A DNA stretch of 64,000 nucleotides from Anthoceros angustus (taxonomy: Eukaryota > Streptophyta > Anthocerotopsida > Anthocerotales > Anthocerotaceae). The notes beneath the pieces were generated by a model. The model saw only the letters and a program-made list of their open reading frames with translations. It had not been told where the DNA came from and made no database searches. The translations under genes were made by a program, and so were the position numbers. Location of the stretch: the NCBI GenBank assembly GCA_010909165.1, contig MU008155.1:2232001-2296000 (forward strand). The letters run 5' to 3'. Shown here piece after piece: positions 11,727 to 21,800 of the stretch. Each line of letters starts with the position of its first letter. Positions within the stretch are counted from its first letter, which is position 1.

Positions 11727-14700
11727 CTACTCATCCCCAACCAAAAAACTATGCACCAGTCCATCCTCGTCTGTCCACAAACTCTGACCCGGCTGCTTCC
11801 ATGCTCTGATTGTCTTTCTCCTTGCCTGCACCTTCTGTCCCTCCTCCCACATCTGAGCGCTGGTGTATATGTTCGACATCAGGACATATGCTGCAGCATC
11901 TTTCTCATTTGCCTTCACTGCTTGTCTGAAAGCATGGCGGCCCACCTCCACGTTCCTCCATTTTTGACAAGCACCCAACAGAGTATGCCACACTGCAGCA
12001 CAAGGCAGTCCGGGCATTGTTTGTGCTAAAGCCAGTGCTTCATCCAGCTGTCCTGCACGACTCAGCAGATCCACCATGCATGTGTAATGATCTTCTGTGG
12101 GAGTTATGCCGAAGCGTCCGGTCATACCCTCAAAATACTCCCATCCTTTGTTCACTAGACCTGCATGACTGCACACTGTTAGTGCACTAAGGAACGTGAT
12201 ATCAACTGGCTGTATGCCATCCTCTCTCATTCTCTCGACCAGGTCAAAGACCGCTTCACTGTCTCCTTGACAGGTGTAGCCTGCAATCAGTGCATTCCAG
12301 GCGCCAACGTCTCTTTCGTGCATTGCATCAAACACCTCCTGTGCGTCGACCATGCTCCCAGACTTTCCATACATGTTTATCAAACTGCTAGCTACGAAAA
12401 CATCAGCTTGAAGTCCTTGTTCTTGGATCTGTACGTGTAGCTGTCTTCCCAGATGCAAAGCTGCTACATTTGCACATGCCTGCAGGAGGCACACAAATGT
12501 CACGGAGTTAGGGACAGCGATGCCTTCTACTTGCATAACACTGTAGAGGCTAAGGGCTTCCTGGCTCATCCCCCGCTGGGAATACCCCGCGATTACAGCA
12601 GTCCACGTGACCAGATCTTTTCGACCAAGTTCACAAACACAATCTCAGCATCCTCCAAGCTGCCACACTTTGCATACATGTTCACCAAACTGCTGCCTAC
12701 ATACACATCATCCCCAAGTCCTTGTTCTCTAATCTGCGCATGCAGCTGCTTTCCCTTCTCCAAAGCTGTGGTGCCCACGATTGCGCATGCTTGAAGGAGG
12801 CAGACAAAAGTAACGGGATCGGGTACGGCAAGGCCCTCCTCTTGCATAGCACTGTAGAGACGAAGTGCTTCCTGACCCATGCCCTGCTGACAATACCCTG
12901 CAATTAGAACAGTCCACGTCACCACCTCTTTTTCACCAAGCCCGTCAAACACTCTGTGCATCTTCCACGCTGCACACTGTTAGTGCACTAAGGAACGTGA
13001 TATCAACTGGCTGTATGCCATCCTCTCTCATTCTCTCGACCAGGTCAAAGACCGCTTCACTGTCTCCTTGACAGGTGTAGCCTGCAATCAGTGCATTCCA
13101 GGCGCCAACGTCTCTTCGTGCATTGCATCAAACACCTCCTGTGCGTCGACCATGCTCCCAGACTTTCCATACATGTTTATCAAACTGCCAGCTACAAAAC
13201 ATCAGCTTGAAGTCCTTGTTCTTGGATCTGTACGTGTAGCTGTCTTCCCAGATGCAAAGCTGCTACATTTGCACATGCCTGCAGGAGGCACACAAATGTC
13301 ACGGAGTTAGGGACAGCGATGCCTTCTACTTGCATAACACTGTAGAGGCTAAGGGCTTCCTGGCTCATCCCCCGCTGGGAATACCCCGCGATTACAGCAG
13401 TCCACGTGACCAGATCTTTTCGACCAAGTTCGTCAAACACAATCTCAGCATCCTCCAAGCTGCCACACTTTGCATACATGTTCACCAAACTGCTGCCTAC
13501 ATACACATCATCCCCAAGTCCTTGTTCTCTAATCTGCGCATGCAGCTGCTTTCCCTTCTCCAAAGCTGTGGTGCCCACGATTGCGCATGCTTGAAGGAGG
13601 CAGACAAAAGTAACGGGATCGGGTACGGCAAGGCCCTCCTCTTGCATAGCACTGTAGAGACGAAGTGCTTCCTGACCCATGCCCTGCTGACAATACCCTG
13701 CAATTAGAACAGTCCACGTCACCACCTCTTTTTCACCAAGCCCGTCAAACACTCTCTGTGCATCTTCCACGCTGCCACACTTTGCATACATGTTCACCAA
13801 ACCACTGGATAGAAACCCATCACTGTGATGACCTCCTTCTATAATTTGCACATGAGCCTGCTTCCCCATGTCCAAAGCTGGGGCGCCCACACTTGCACAT
13901 GCCTGCAGGAGACAAGACAATGTTACCGAATTGGGAAGAGTAATCCCTTCCTCTAGCATAACGCTGTACAAAACAAGCGCTTCCTGGCCCATGCCCTGCT
14001 GTGAATACCCTGCTATCATGGCATTCCACGTCACGACATCTTTCTCACCAAGCCCGTCAAACAATTTCTGAGCATCTTCCAAGCTGCCACACTTTGCATA
14101 CATGTTTACCAAACTGTTGGCTACAAAGACATCAGCTTGATGTCCTCGTTCTCTAATTTGAGCATGAAGTTCCTTCCCCTTCTCCAAAGCTGGAGTTCCC
14201 AGACTTGCACATGCCTGTAGGAGGCACACAAATGTGATGGAATCGGGGACAGCATTGCCTCCATCTTGCATTGCATTGTACAGAGAAAGGGCCTTCTGGC
14301 CCATGCCCTGCTGTGAATACCCTGCTAACAGTACGTTCCATGTCACAACACCTTTTTGACCAAGGCCGTCAAACACTCTTTGAGCGTCTTCCAAGCTGCC
14401 ACACTTTACATACATGTTCACCAAACTACTGCCTACAAACACATCAGCTTGATGTCTCTGTTCTGTAATCTGAGCATGAAGCTGCTTCCCTCTCTCCAGA
14501 GCCGGAGTGCCCACACTTGCACATGCCTGCAGGAGGCAAAGAATTGTCACGGAATCAAGTATCACAACCCCGACTTCTTGCATAGCACTGTAGAGACCAA
14601 GGGCTTCCAGGCCCATTCCCTGCTGGGAATACCCTGCTATCATAGCAGTCCAAGTTACCACATCTTTGTGAGCAAGTCCATCAAACACTCTCTGAGCGTC

Positions 14701-16523
14701 TTCCAAGCTGCCGCACTTGGCGTACATGTTTACCAAACTGCTGCCGACAAACACATCAGCTTGATATCCTCGTTCTTTAATCTGCCCGTGAAGCTGCTTT
14801 CCATTCTCCAAAGCTGACGTGCCCAGTCTGGCACATGCCTGCAGGAGGCACACAAACGTCACAGAATCGGGTACAGCGATGCCCTCTTCTTGCATATCAC
14901 CATAGAGACGAAGGGCTTCCTGCCCCATGCCCTGTTGGGAATACCCTGCAATCAGGCCATTCCATGTCACCACATCTTTCTGACCAAGTCCGTCAAACAC
15001 ACTCTGAGCATCTTCCAAGCTGCCACATTTTGCATACATGTTCACCAAGCCATTACAGACAAACAAATCACCCTGAGCACCACTAGCCAAGACGTCAGCA
15101 TGCACCTGCTGCCCAGTCTTCAAGTCCGATGCCCTTGCACAAGCCTGAAGGGCCGCCACAAACACATGTCCGTCTGGCTTCACCTCTGACCTGCGCATCG
15201 CCTGATACAATTGCACAGCCTTCTTTTCTTGCCCGTGTTTAATATGGGCAGAAATTATGGTCGACCATGTGAAAGCATCTGGTTTGGCAACCAGTGCAAA
15301 TACATCAGCTTGATATCCTCGTTCTTTAATCTGCCCGTGAAGCTGCTTTCCATTCTCCAAGCTGACGTGCCCAGTCTGGCACATGCCTGCAGGAGGCACA
15401 CAAACGTCACAGAATCAGGTACAGCGATGCCCTCTTCTTGCATATCACCATAGAGACGAAGGGCTTCCTGCCCCATGCCCTGTTGGGAATACCCTGCAAT
15501 CAGGCCATTCCATGTCACCACATCTTTCTGACCAAGTCCGTCAAACACACTCTGAGCATCTTCCAAGCTGCCACATTTTGCATACATGTTCACCAAGCCA
15601 TTACAGACAAACAAATCACCCTGAGCACCACTAGCCAAGACGTCAGCATGCACCTGCTGCCCAGTCTTCAAGTCCGATGCCCTTGCACAAGCCTGAAGGG
15701 CCGCCACAAACACATGTCCGTCTGGCTTCACCTCTGACCTGCGCATCGCCTGATACAATTGCACAGCCTTCTTTTCTTGCCCGTGTTTAATATGGGCAGA
15801 AATTATGGTCGACCATGTGAAAGCATCTGGTTTGGCAACCAGTGCAAATACATCCATCGCGTCTTGCAACCTGCCATGAGAAGCGTACATTCGCAGGATG
15901 TGGAAGCCCAGGAACTTATCTGACTGGTACCCCTTCCTCACCGTGAAAGCATGGACACGCCGACCCAGGACAAGATCCTTTTTCACTACACATTTCTTCA
16001 TGACAGTACAAATGAGAGATTTGGCGATCCAGCGATTTGCCCGCACCAGAACTCCCAGAGCCTCAACGGCCTCGGTGATACGGCCCTCCTGACATAGTAT
16101 GCTCACGGTTTCAGCTGTTATACCACTATCGTAACCTGCAGGCCTGCAAGTCTCATCATCACCCGGTGGAATCCAGTCGGTAGCTGAAGGACACCCCATA
16201 TTCAGGGCAGCCAGCTGCCAATCCACCCAAGCTGGCTTGCAGAAGTCGTTCAACCAGAGGACCCCCTGGGACTGCCTGTGATGGAATTCAGGAGGACGAA
16301 GGCTCTCCTTTTTTTGCCTGTTATCCCACTTTCCTGTGGAATCCAGGAGGAACTTGCCACCACTCTGCCTCCAGCTTCTTGGATGGGCTGGCTTTCTTCC
16401 AAAGGTGCTGCATATTCCGACCTCATCGTGTTCCAATGGTGGGTTCCCTGATGTCACACGACCGGGAGCTCTTCCTAAAATATTTGATACCCAACAACTT
16501 GTCTCCGCTGAAACTGTCCACAT
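11727..16523 (-). CDS. PLS-class PPR protein with E-type C-terminus; frame broken by two internal duplications
   Basis: The PPR code runs from an ATG at 16523 to a TAG at 11727. It lies in four open blocks: 16523-15255, 15399-13192, 12961-12593 and 12569-11727. Repeats occur as P-L-S triplets: P motifs start VVTWN/T, L motifs start VTFVCLLQAC, and S motifs have LVNMYAKCGSLEDA. The last blocks are a P2-L2-S2 set and E motifs, ending in a WKQPGQSLW region with no DYW deaminase. The family binds organellar RNA sequence-specifically. The breaks coincide with two tandem duplications (12168-13770 and 14757-15848). With one copy of each removed, the frame appears continuous. The product closely resembles the plus-strand gene at 17455. 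The first 100 residues are uncertain, and an upstream exon is possible. Confidence 0.85.
12168..13770. repeat. 0.8 kb tandem duplication inside the PPR gene
   Basis: Sequence from about 12168 to 12970 is repeated at about 12971-13770. The differences seen are few: one T missing in the run near 13115, a two-base GT loss at about 12632, a TC loss near the junction at about 12953, and a few substitutions around 13190. The junction lies in GCTGCACACT versus GCTGCCACACT, a microhomology. Each indel shifts the PPR frame. Confidence 0.9.
14757..15848. repeat. 0.55 kb tandem duplication inside the PPR gene
   Basis: About 546 bp starting at CATCAGCTTGATATCC (14757) recurs from about 15303. The only frame-changing difference seen is one A missing in CTCCAAGCTG (about 15360) versus CTCCAAAGCTG (about 14813). 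The junction has CATC microhomology. The duplication fuses the middle of a later S motif onto the first S motif, which no functional PPR order would contain. Confidence 0.9.
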
Positions 16524-17454
16524 AACGGGTCCTCTGGCCCCTTTCGAGACTCAATTCCCACGCTCCATGCTGCCATTCGCTGGCCGGAGCACGATGAACT
16601 AGGTGGTCTACTCTACCTACCTGGAATGAACACCATTCCCAGCGCCCTTCACTTTCCAAGTGGTATTTTGTTAGTGGTAGAACGTAGAACCTCACCATTT
16701 ATGAAATGAAGGTGGGTTATTGTTTTTCACGCTCAATTAATTAGTGAAAAATTACAAACCCCGGCAGAGGCCGGCAGAGAGGATGGACTAGGTAGGCCTC
16801 CTGCCAGCCACCATTACCTGGCGTAGACATATACATCATTTGAAATTGTCATCCTCCATCTCACATGCAAGAAACACAGGTCCGCTGTCGTTTGCTTGAA
16901 TTTGTGAACGCTTCGCTCGGATCGGTGTCATGAGCAGTTAGCTCAGATCTGCGCTCTCGCATCGGATTTCCTCCATATCGGCCGCGGCAACTGCTCGATG
17001 GCAGCGAGCTGCAGCTGGTTACTGTGCCTGTGGCGGAAATTCAATGTGAGGTTCTGCGTGTGGACGTGTGTAATGTAGCTTGGTTCTTGAAGGATCAAAG
17101 CTGGAGCGAAGATTCGAGAGCTGTAGTCCTGGAGGCTGGCAGGACTGTAGTCTATAGCGGTTGTTCGGTGAGAAGCAAGCGTCGCGTGGCATTTGAGCCT
17201 CCTTCTCCTCCTTCTCCTGGAGAATCTGAGGAGAAGTAATTCTTTATTACGTAGACCCGAGAAATCTGAGGAGAGTCTGCTCACACCGATACGAGTGGGG
17301 AGTCCACACGTCCAAGCGAACGGTATTGCGATGCAACAGTTCTGATCACAAGCAGTGCAGATTGCTTGCTGCATTCCCTCCTTGGACAGAAACTCTGTAG
17401 TATACATACATCTTCTGCGGCTCTTTCAGGGAGCTTGAGCAGCTTCCGCTCGTT
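16524..17454. promoter_or_regulatory. Shared region between divergent PPR genes
   Basis: This 0.93 kb separates the two head-to-head PPR genes and must hold both promoters and 5' leaders unless more 5' exons exist. A short open frame at 17024-17239 has no recognisable domain. No clear TATA box stands out. Confidence 0.5.
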
Positions 17455-20400
17455 TTGACAGCAAACGACAAAGAACCAACCGTTGTGACACACCATCCCA
17501 CAGGATGGACTAGCTTGGTTGTCGCTTTGGTGTCCCCACATCTTTGGTGGGACAACAGGCGAAATAGGCAGAGTTTTCAGGAGGTCCTTGAGTTGAATAA
17601 CGCCTTCAAGCGGGCTCGGGAGGATGTTCAGCTGGTTGCTCTGGATATGGAGATAGTTCGGCCTGCCTCCAACTCCGTCTGGAACTTGCTGGATGGTTTT
17701 GAGTCTCGCAGGCCTGCAGGATACGCAAGGGATCTCACGGCTGAAACTGTGACAAAGCTATGTTATGAGGACCATCTCTCTGCTGCTGTTGAGGCTTTGG
17801 GAGTTCTGGTGCAAACAGACTGTTGTATTTCCAAACCCGTCGTTTACGCTGTGCTGAAGAAATGCGTAGTCAAGAAGGATCTCGTTCTGGGCCGCCGGGT
17901 GCATGCTTTTACGGTGAAGATGGGATACGAGAAGGACACGTTCCTGTGCAACCACGTTCTGCGAATGTATGCTTCTCATGGTAGGTTGGAAGACGCGATG
18001 GATGTGTTTGCCGTAGTTGCGGAACCGGATGCCTTCATGTGGTCGTCCGTAATTTCTGCTCATGTTAAACACGGACGAGACAAACAGGCTGTAGAATTGT
18101 ATCATCGAATGCGCAGGTCATGTGTGAAGCCAGATGCTCATGTATTTGTGGCAGCCCTTCAGGCTTGTGCAAGGGGTGGAGACTTGGAAACTGGGCAGCA
18201 GGTGCATGGTGATCTGTTGGCCAGTGGCGTGGAGCCTAATCTGTTCGTTTTCAGTGGCTTGGTGGATATGTACGCAAAGTGTGGCAACTTGAAAGACGCT
18301 CAACGAGTATTTGACGGACTTGCTGACAAGAATGTGGTAACGTGGAATGCTATGATAGCAGGGTATTCCCAGCAGGGCATTGGAGATGAAGCCCTGCGCC
18401 TTTACGGTGCAATGCAAGAAGAAGGTGTGGTTGCACCTGATTCTGTGACATTTGTGTGCCTCCTGCAGGCATGTGCAAGTGTGGGTATCCCATCTTTGGA
18501 GCAAGGGATGCAGCTTCATGCTCAAATTAGAGAACGAGCATACGAAGCTGATGTGTTTGTAGCCAGCAGTTTGGTGCACATGTATGCAACGTGTGGCAGC
18601 TTGGAAGACGCTCAGAGTGTGTTTGACGGAGTTGGTCAAAAAGATGTGGTGATGTGGACTGCTCTTATTGCAGGATATTCGAAGCAAGGCATGGGCCAGG
18701 AAGCTCTTCGTCTTTACAGTGCTATGCAAGATGAAGGCATGGCTGTACCTAACTCAGTGACATTTGTGTGCCTCCTGCAGGCATGTTCAAGTGTGGGAAT
18801 CTCAGCTCTGGAAACGGGGAAGCAGCTTCATGCACAAATTGGAGAACGAGGGTACCAAGGTGAATTGTTTGTAGCCAACAGTTTGATAGACATGTATGCA
18901 AAGTGTGGCAGCCTAGAGGATGCTCAAAGCGTTTTCGATGCACTTCGTGAAAAAGACGTGGTGACTTGGAATGCCTTGATAGCAGGGTATGCCCAGCGTG
19001 GCCTGGGCCAGGAAGCCCTTCTTCTTTATACTTGTATGCAAGAAGAGGGCAGAGCTGTACCTGATGCCGTGACATTTGTGAGCCTCCTGCAGGCATGTGC
19101 AAGTATGGGTAACCTGGCTTTGGAGCTAGGAAAGCAGCTTCACACTCAAATTAGAGTACGAGGACACCAAGACGATGTGTTGGTAGTCAACAGTTTGGTT
19201 ACTATGTACGCTAAGTGTGGCAGCTTGGAAGATGCTCGGAGAGTGTTCGATGGACTCAGTCACAAGGATGTGGTGACCTGGACTGCCCTCATTGCAGGAT
19301 ATTCACAACAGGGCCTGGGACAGGAAGCCCTTCGTCTGTACAGCAATATGCAAGAAGGTGGCATGGCTGTTCCCGATTCTGTGACGTTTGTGTGCCTCCT
19401 GCAGGCATGTGCAAGTGTGGGCATCCCAGCTTTCAAGAAGGGAAAGCAGCTTCATGTTGAAATCAAAGAACGAGGATATCTAAGTGATATGGCTGTAGCC
19501 AACAGTGTGGTCAACATGTATACAAAGTGTGGAAGCCTGGAGGATGCTCAGAGAGTATTTGATAGTCTTGGTCAAAAGACTGTGGTGACATGGAATACAA
19601 TGATTGCAGGATATTTCCACCAGGGCATGGGCCAGGAAGCCCTTCACCTATACAGGGCGGTGGAAGAAGAAAACGTCGTTGTGCCAAATGCCACAACATT
19701 TGGGTACCTCCTGCAGGCATGTGGAAATGTTGCAGCGTTGCATTTGGGAAGGCGGCTCCATGCACAAATTGAGGTGCAAGGGCTTCAAGCCGATCTGTTC
19801 ATAGCCGGTAATTTGATAAGCATGTATGGAAAGTGCGGGAGCTTGGTTGATGCCCAGCAGGTGTTTGATGAATTGCCCGCTCGAAATATAGTTGTCTGGA
19901 ATGCACTAGTTGCAGGATACAGCCACCAAGGAGATAGTGAAGCGGTCTTTAACTTGGTTCTCAGAATGAGAAATGATGGGATCCAGCCAGACGGTATTAC
20001 CTTTCTTGGTGTGCTCTCGGTATGCAGTCACATGGGTCTGGTGGGCAAAGGGCAACAGTACTTTGAGGCTATGAGCAGACAATACAGCATCAGCCCAACA
20101 GTGGAACACTACACATGCATGGTGGACCTGCTGGGTCGTGCTGGCCGGCTGGATGAGGCACTAGATTTGGTCAAGACAATGTCTGTACCTCCGGATGCTG
20201 CAGTTTGGCACAATCTGTTGGGGGCATGTCGAAAGTGGAGCAATGTGCAGGTCGGACTCGTTTCCTTCAACCAGGCAGTGAAGCTAGACACAAAGGATGC
20301 TGCAGCTTATGTGTTGATGGCAAGCATATACACTGGTGCCCAGATGTGGGAGCAGGCACAGGAAATGCAGACAAGGAGAATAGGAACGAGGGCATGGAAA

Positions 20401-20514
20401 CAGCCAGGTAAGAGCTGGTGGACGGACATGGAGGGGGTGGTGCATAGTTTCTTCGTTGGGGAGAAGAAGCTTTTTAAGAGTCGGAAAAGATGGAATTGGG
20501 TATGCGATGAATGA
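17455..20514 (+). CDS. PLS-class PPR protein with E-type tail, intact
   Basis: This is one uninterrupted frame of 1019 codons. After an N-terminal region of about 110 residues come roughly 22 PPR motifs in L-S-(P-L-S)n order, then P2, L2, S2 and E1-E2. The tail is short and truncated (WKQPGKSWW and VHSFFVGEKK) with no DYW domain. Typical motif phrases are VVTWNAMIAGYSQQG (P), VTFVCLLQACASVG (L) and LVHMYATCGSLEDA (S). Proteins of this class bind single-stranded organellar RNA, most often at editing sites, with one base read per P or S motif. The repeats are very alike, suggesting growth by duplication within the gene. The N-terminus is not an obvious transit peptide, so an upstream exon may exist. 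It is divergent from its paralogue at 11727-16523. Confidence 0.93.
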   Translation: MTANDKEPTVVTHHPTGWTSLVVALVSPHLWWDNRRNRQSFQEVLELNNAFKRAREDVQLVALDMEIVRPASNSVWNLLDGFESRRPAGYARDLTAETVTKLCYEDHLSAAVEALGVLVQTDCCISKPVVYAVLKKCVVKKDLVLGRRVHAFTVKMGYEKDTFLCNHVLRMYASHGRLEDAMDVFAVVAEPDAFMWSSVISAHVKHGRDKQAVELYHRMRRSCVKPDAHVFVAALQACARGGDLETGQQVHGDLLASGVEPNLFVFSGLVDMYAKCGNLKDAQRVFDGLADKNVVTWNAMIAGYSQQGIGDEALRLYGAMQEEGVVAPDSVTFVCLLQACASVGIPSLEQGMQLHAQIRERAYEADVFVASSLVHMYATCGSLEDAQSVFDGVGQKDVVMWTALIAGYSKQGMGQEALRLYSAMQDEGMAVPNSVTFVCLLQACSSVGISALETGKQLHAQIGERGYQGELFVANSLIDMYAKCGSLEDAQSVFDALREKDVVTWNALIAGYAQRGLGQEALLLYTCMQEEGRAVPDAVTFVSLLQACASMGNLALELGKQLHTQIRVRGHQDDVLVVNSLVTMYAKCGSLEDARRVFDGLSHKDVVTWTALIAGYSQQGLGQEALRLYSNMQEGGMAVPDSVTFVCLLQACASVGIPAFKKGKQLHVEIKERGYLSDMAVANSVVNMYTKCGSLEDAQRVFDSLGQKTVVTWNTMIAGYFHQGMGQEALHLYRAVEEENVVVPNATTFGYLLQACGNVAALHLGRRLHAQIEVQGLQADLFIAGNLISMYGKCGSLVDAQQVFDELPARNIVVWNALVAGYSHQGDSEAVFNLVLRMRNDGIQPDGITFLGVLSVCSHMGLVGKGQQYFEAMSRQYSISPTVEHYTCMVDLLGRAGRLDEALDLVKTMSVPPDAAVWHNLLGACRKWSNVQVGLVSFNQAVKLDTKDAAAYVLMASIYTGAQMWEQAQEMQTRRIGTRAWKQPGKSWWTDMEGVVHSFFVGEKKLFKSRKRWNWVCDE

Positions 20515-20932
20515 AGGATACGTTGTACATTTGGATTCGATGAGAACAGAGTTCCTAAATTTGGGGTTCTGCCAGAATATACGAAAGCTGGTTCCCAAAT
20601 GAGATGGTCCACTCTGCCTAACTCCACTTGCTTTCACTACTGGGCATCATAAACGAAAGTTTCCTGGGAAGGAAGAACAGATACACTTATCTTTTAATCG
20701 CAGGCAAGCACAGATGATTCGAGGTGCTTTGTTAGTCTATTGCAAATCAATTTATGTTTTACCTGGTACAAATTTTGGGATTACGAAAGTAGATCTTCAC
20801 CGGTCCCACAGCGATCGAGACTCTGCTGGAGGAAATCCCGGGTCTTTAACCAGTGAGCCCTTGTTTGTACCAGACCGAGCTCCTCCTTTTAGATGCTCAA
20901 TCCCCTACACTAATCAAGTTTATGATATGAAG

Positions 20933-21297
20933 ACGCTATGAGCAGACGATGCAGCATCACCCCCACAGTGGTGCACTACACATGCATGGTGGACCTCTTG
21001 GGCCGTGGTGGGCTAATGGATGGGGCACCAGCTGCGGTAAAGACAATTTCTGTACTTCCCGATGCAGCAGTTTGGCACAATCCGTTGGGTGCATGTCGAA
21101 AATGGAGAACTGTGCAGGTCGTACTCCTTGCCTTCAACCAGGCAGTGAACCTAGACACAAACAAATGCCCCAGCTTGCATGCTGATGACAAACATATGCA
21201 CTGGTACTCGGATGTGGGAGCAGGCACAGACAGGAAGATTAGAACCGGACATGGGCGGGCTTGTCGGAAAAGATGGAAACGGGTATGCCGTGAATAA
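20933..21297 (+). pseudogene. Truncated duplicate of the PPR 3' end
   Basis: About 365 bp repeats the last part of the upstream gene (from about 20066), beginning at GCTATGAGCAGAC. It encodes the L2/S2 remnants (HYTCMVDLLGRGG) and an E1 motif (AAVWHNPLGACRKW), then shifts frame in the E2 region. It lacks any promoter or N-terminus. It is a relic of a local tandem duplication, with some 550 bp of unrelated sequence between (20515-20932). Confidence 0.9.
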
Positions 21298-21800
21298 CGA
21301 GGTATTTGTTGTACATTTGGATACGATCATCTATTGCAATAGAAACTGTCCTCGCTGACTTCTGTTGCACCAAGCTCCATCCTAGTTGTATACATTTCGC
21401 TTGACTAAAAATGCTGTGCAGTTTACGAAGTGAGCTGAGAAATGAAATTTCTAGAAACCGATAGTTATCGTTTGATTTGAAGCTCGTTCTGTGGGAAATA
21501 ACCATCATAGATCAGACGTTTGCAGAAATATCGTTCTTCAGTTTTCGTTTGCCTGCAGACACGCCAGTAGCACAGATTAAGTCAGGGGACTTGCGAAAAT
21601 CAACTTCAATTTCAAGCGGGGTATCTCGCTTGCTTCACCAGCTTGCAAAGACTCACAACTCTTACAGGAAGTGATCGTAGCAAGGTGCTCCTTATGGCCC
21701 TGGCAATCATCCTTGATGACAGCCGTCCAACGAGCTCAACAGGAAGCAGAAACGCTTGTTGTTGTAAAGTGAGAGGCAGCTGCAAAGCACAAAGACTTCC

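Noticed and set aside
12453-15737. Many plus-strand frames across the minus-strand PPR gene.
   Set aside because: Antisense shadows of the repeated PPR motifs. They recur with the repeat period.
17024-17239. A 71-codon frame between the two divergent PPR genes considered as a small gene or 5' exon.
   Set aside because: No domain. Joining it in frame to the plus-strand PPR gene by a clear donor and acceptor could not be shown.
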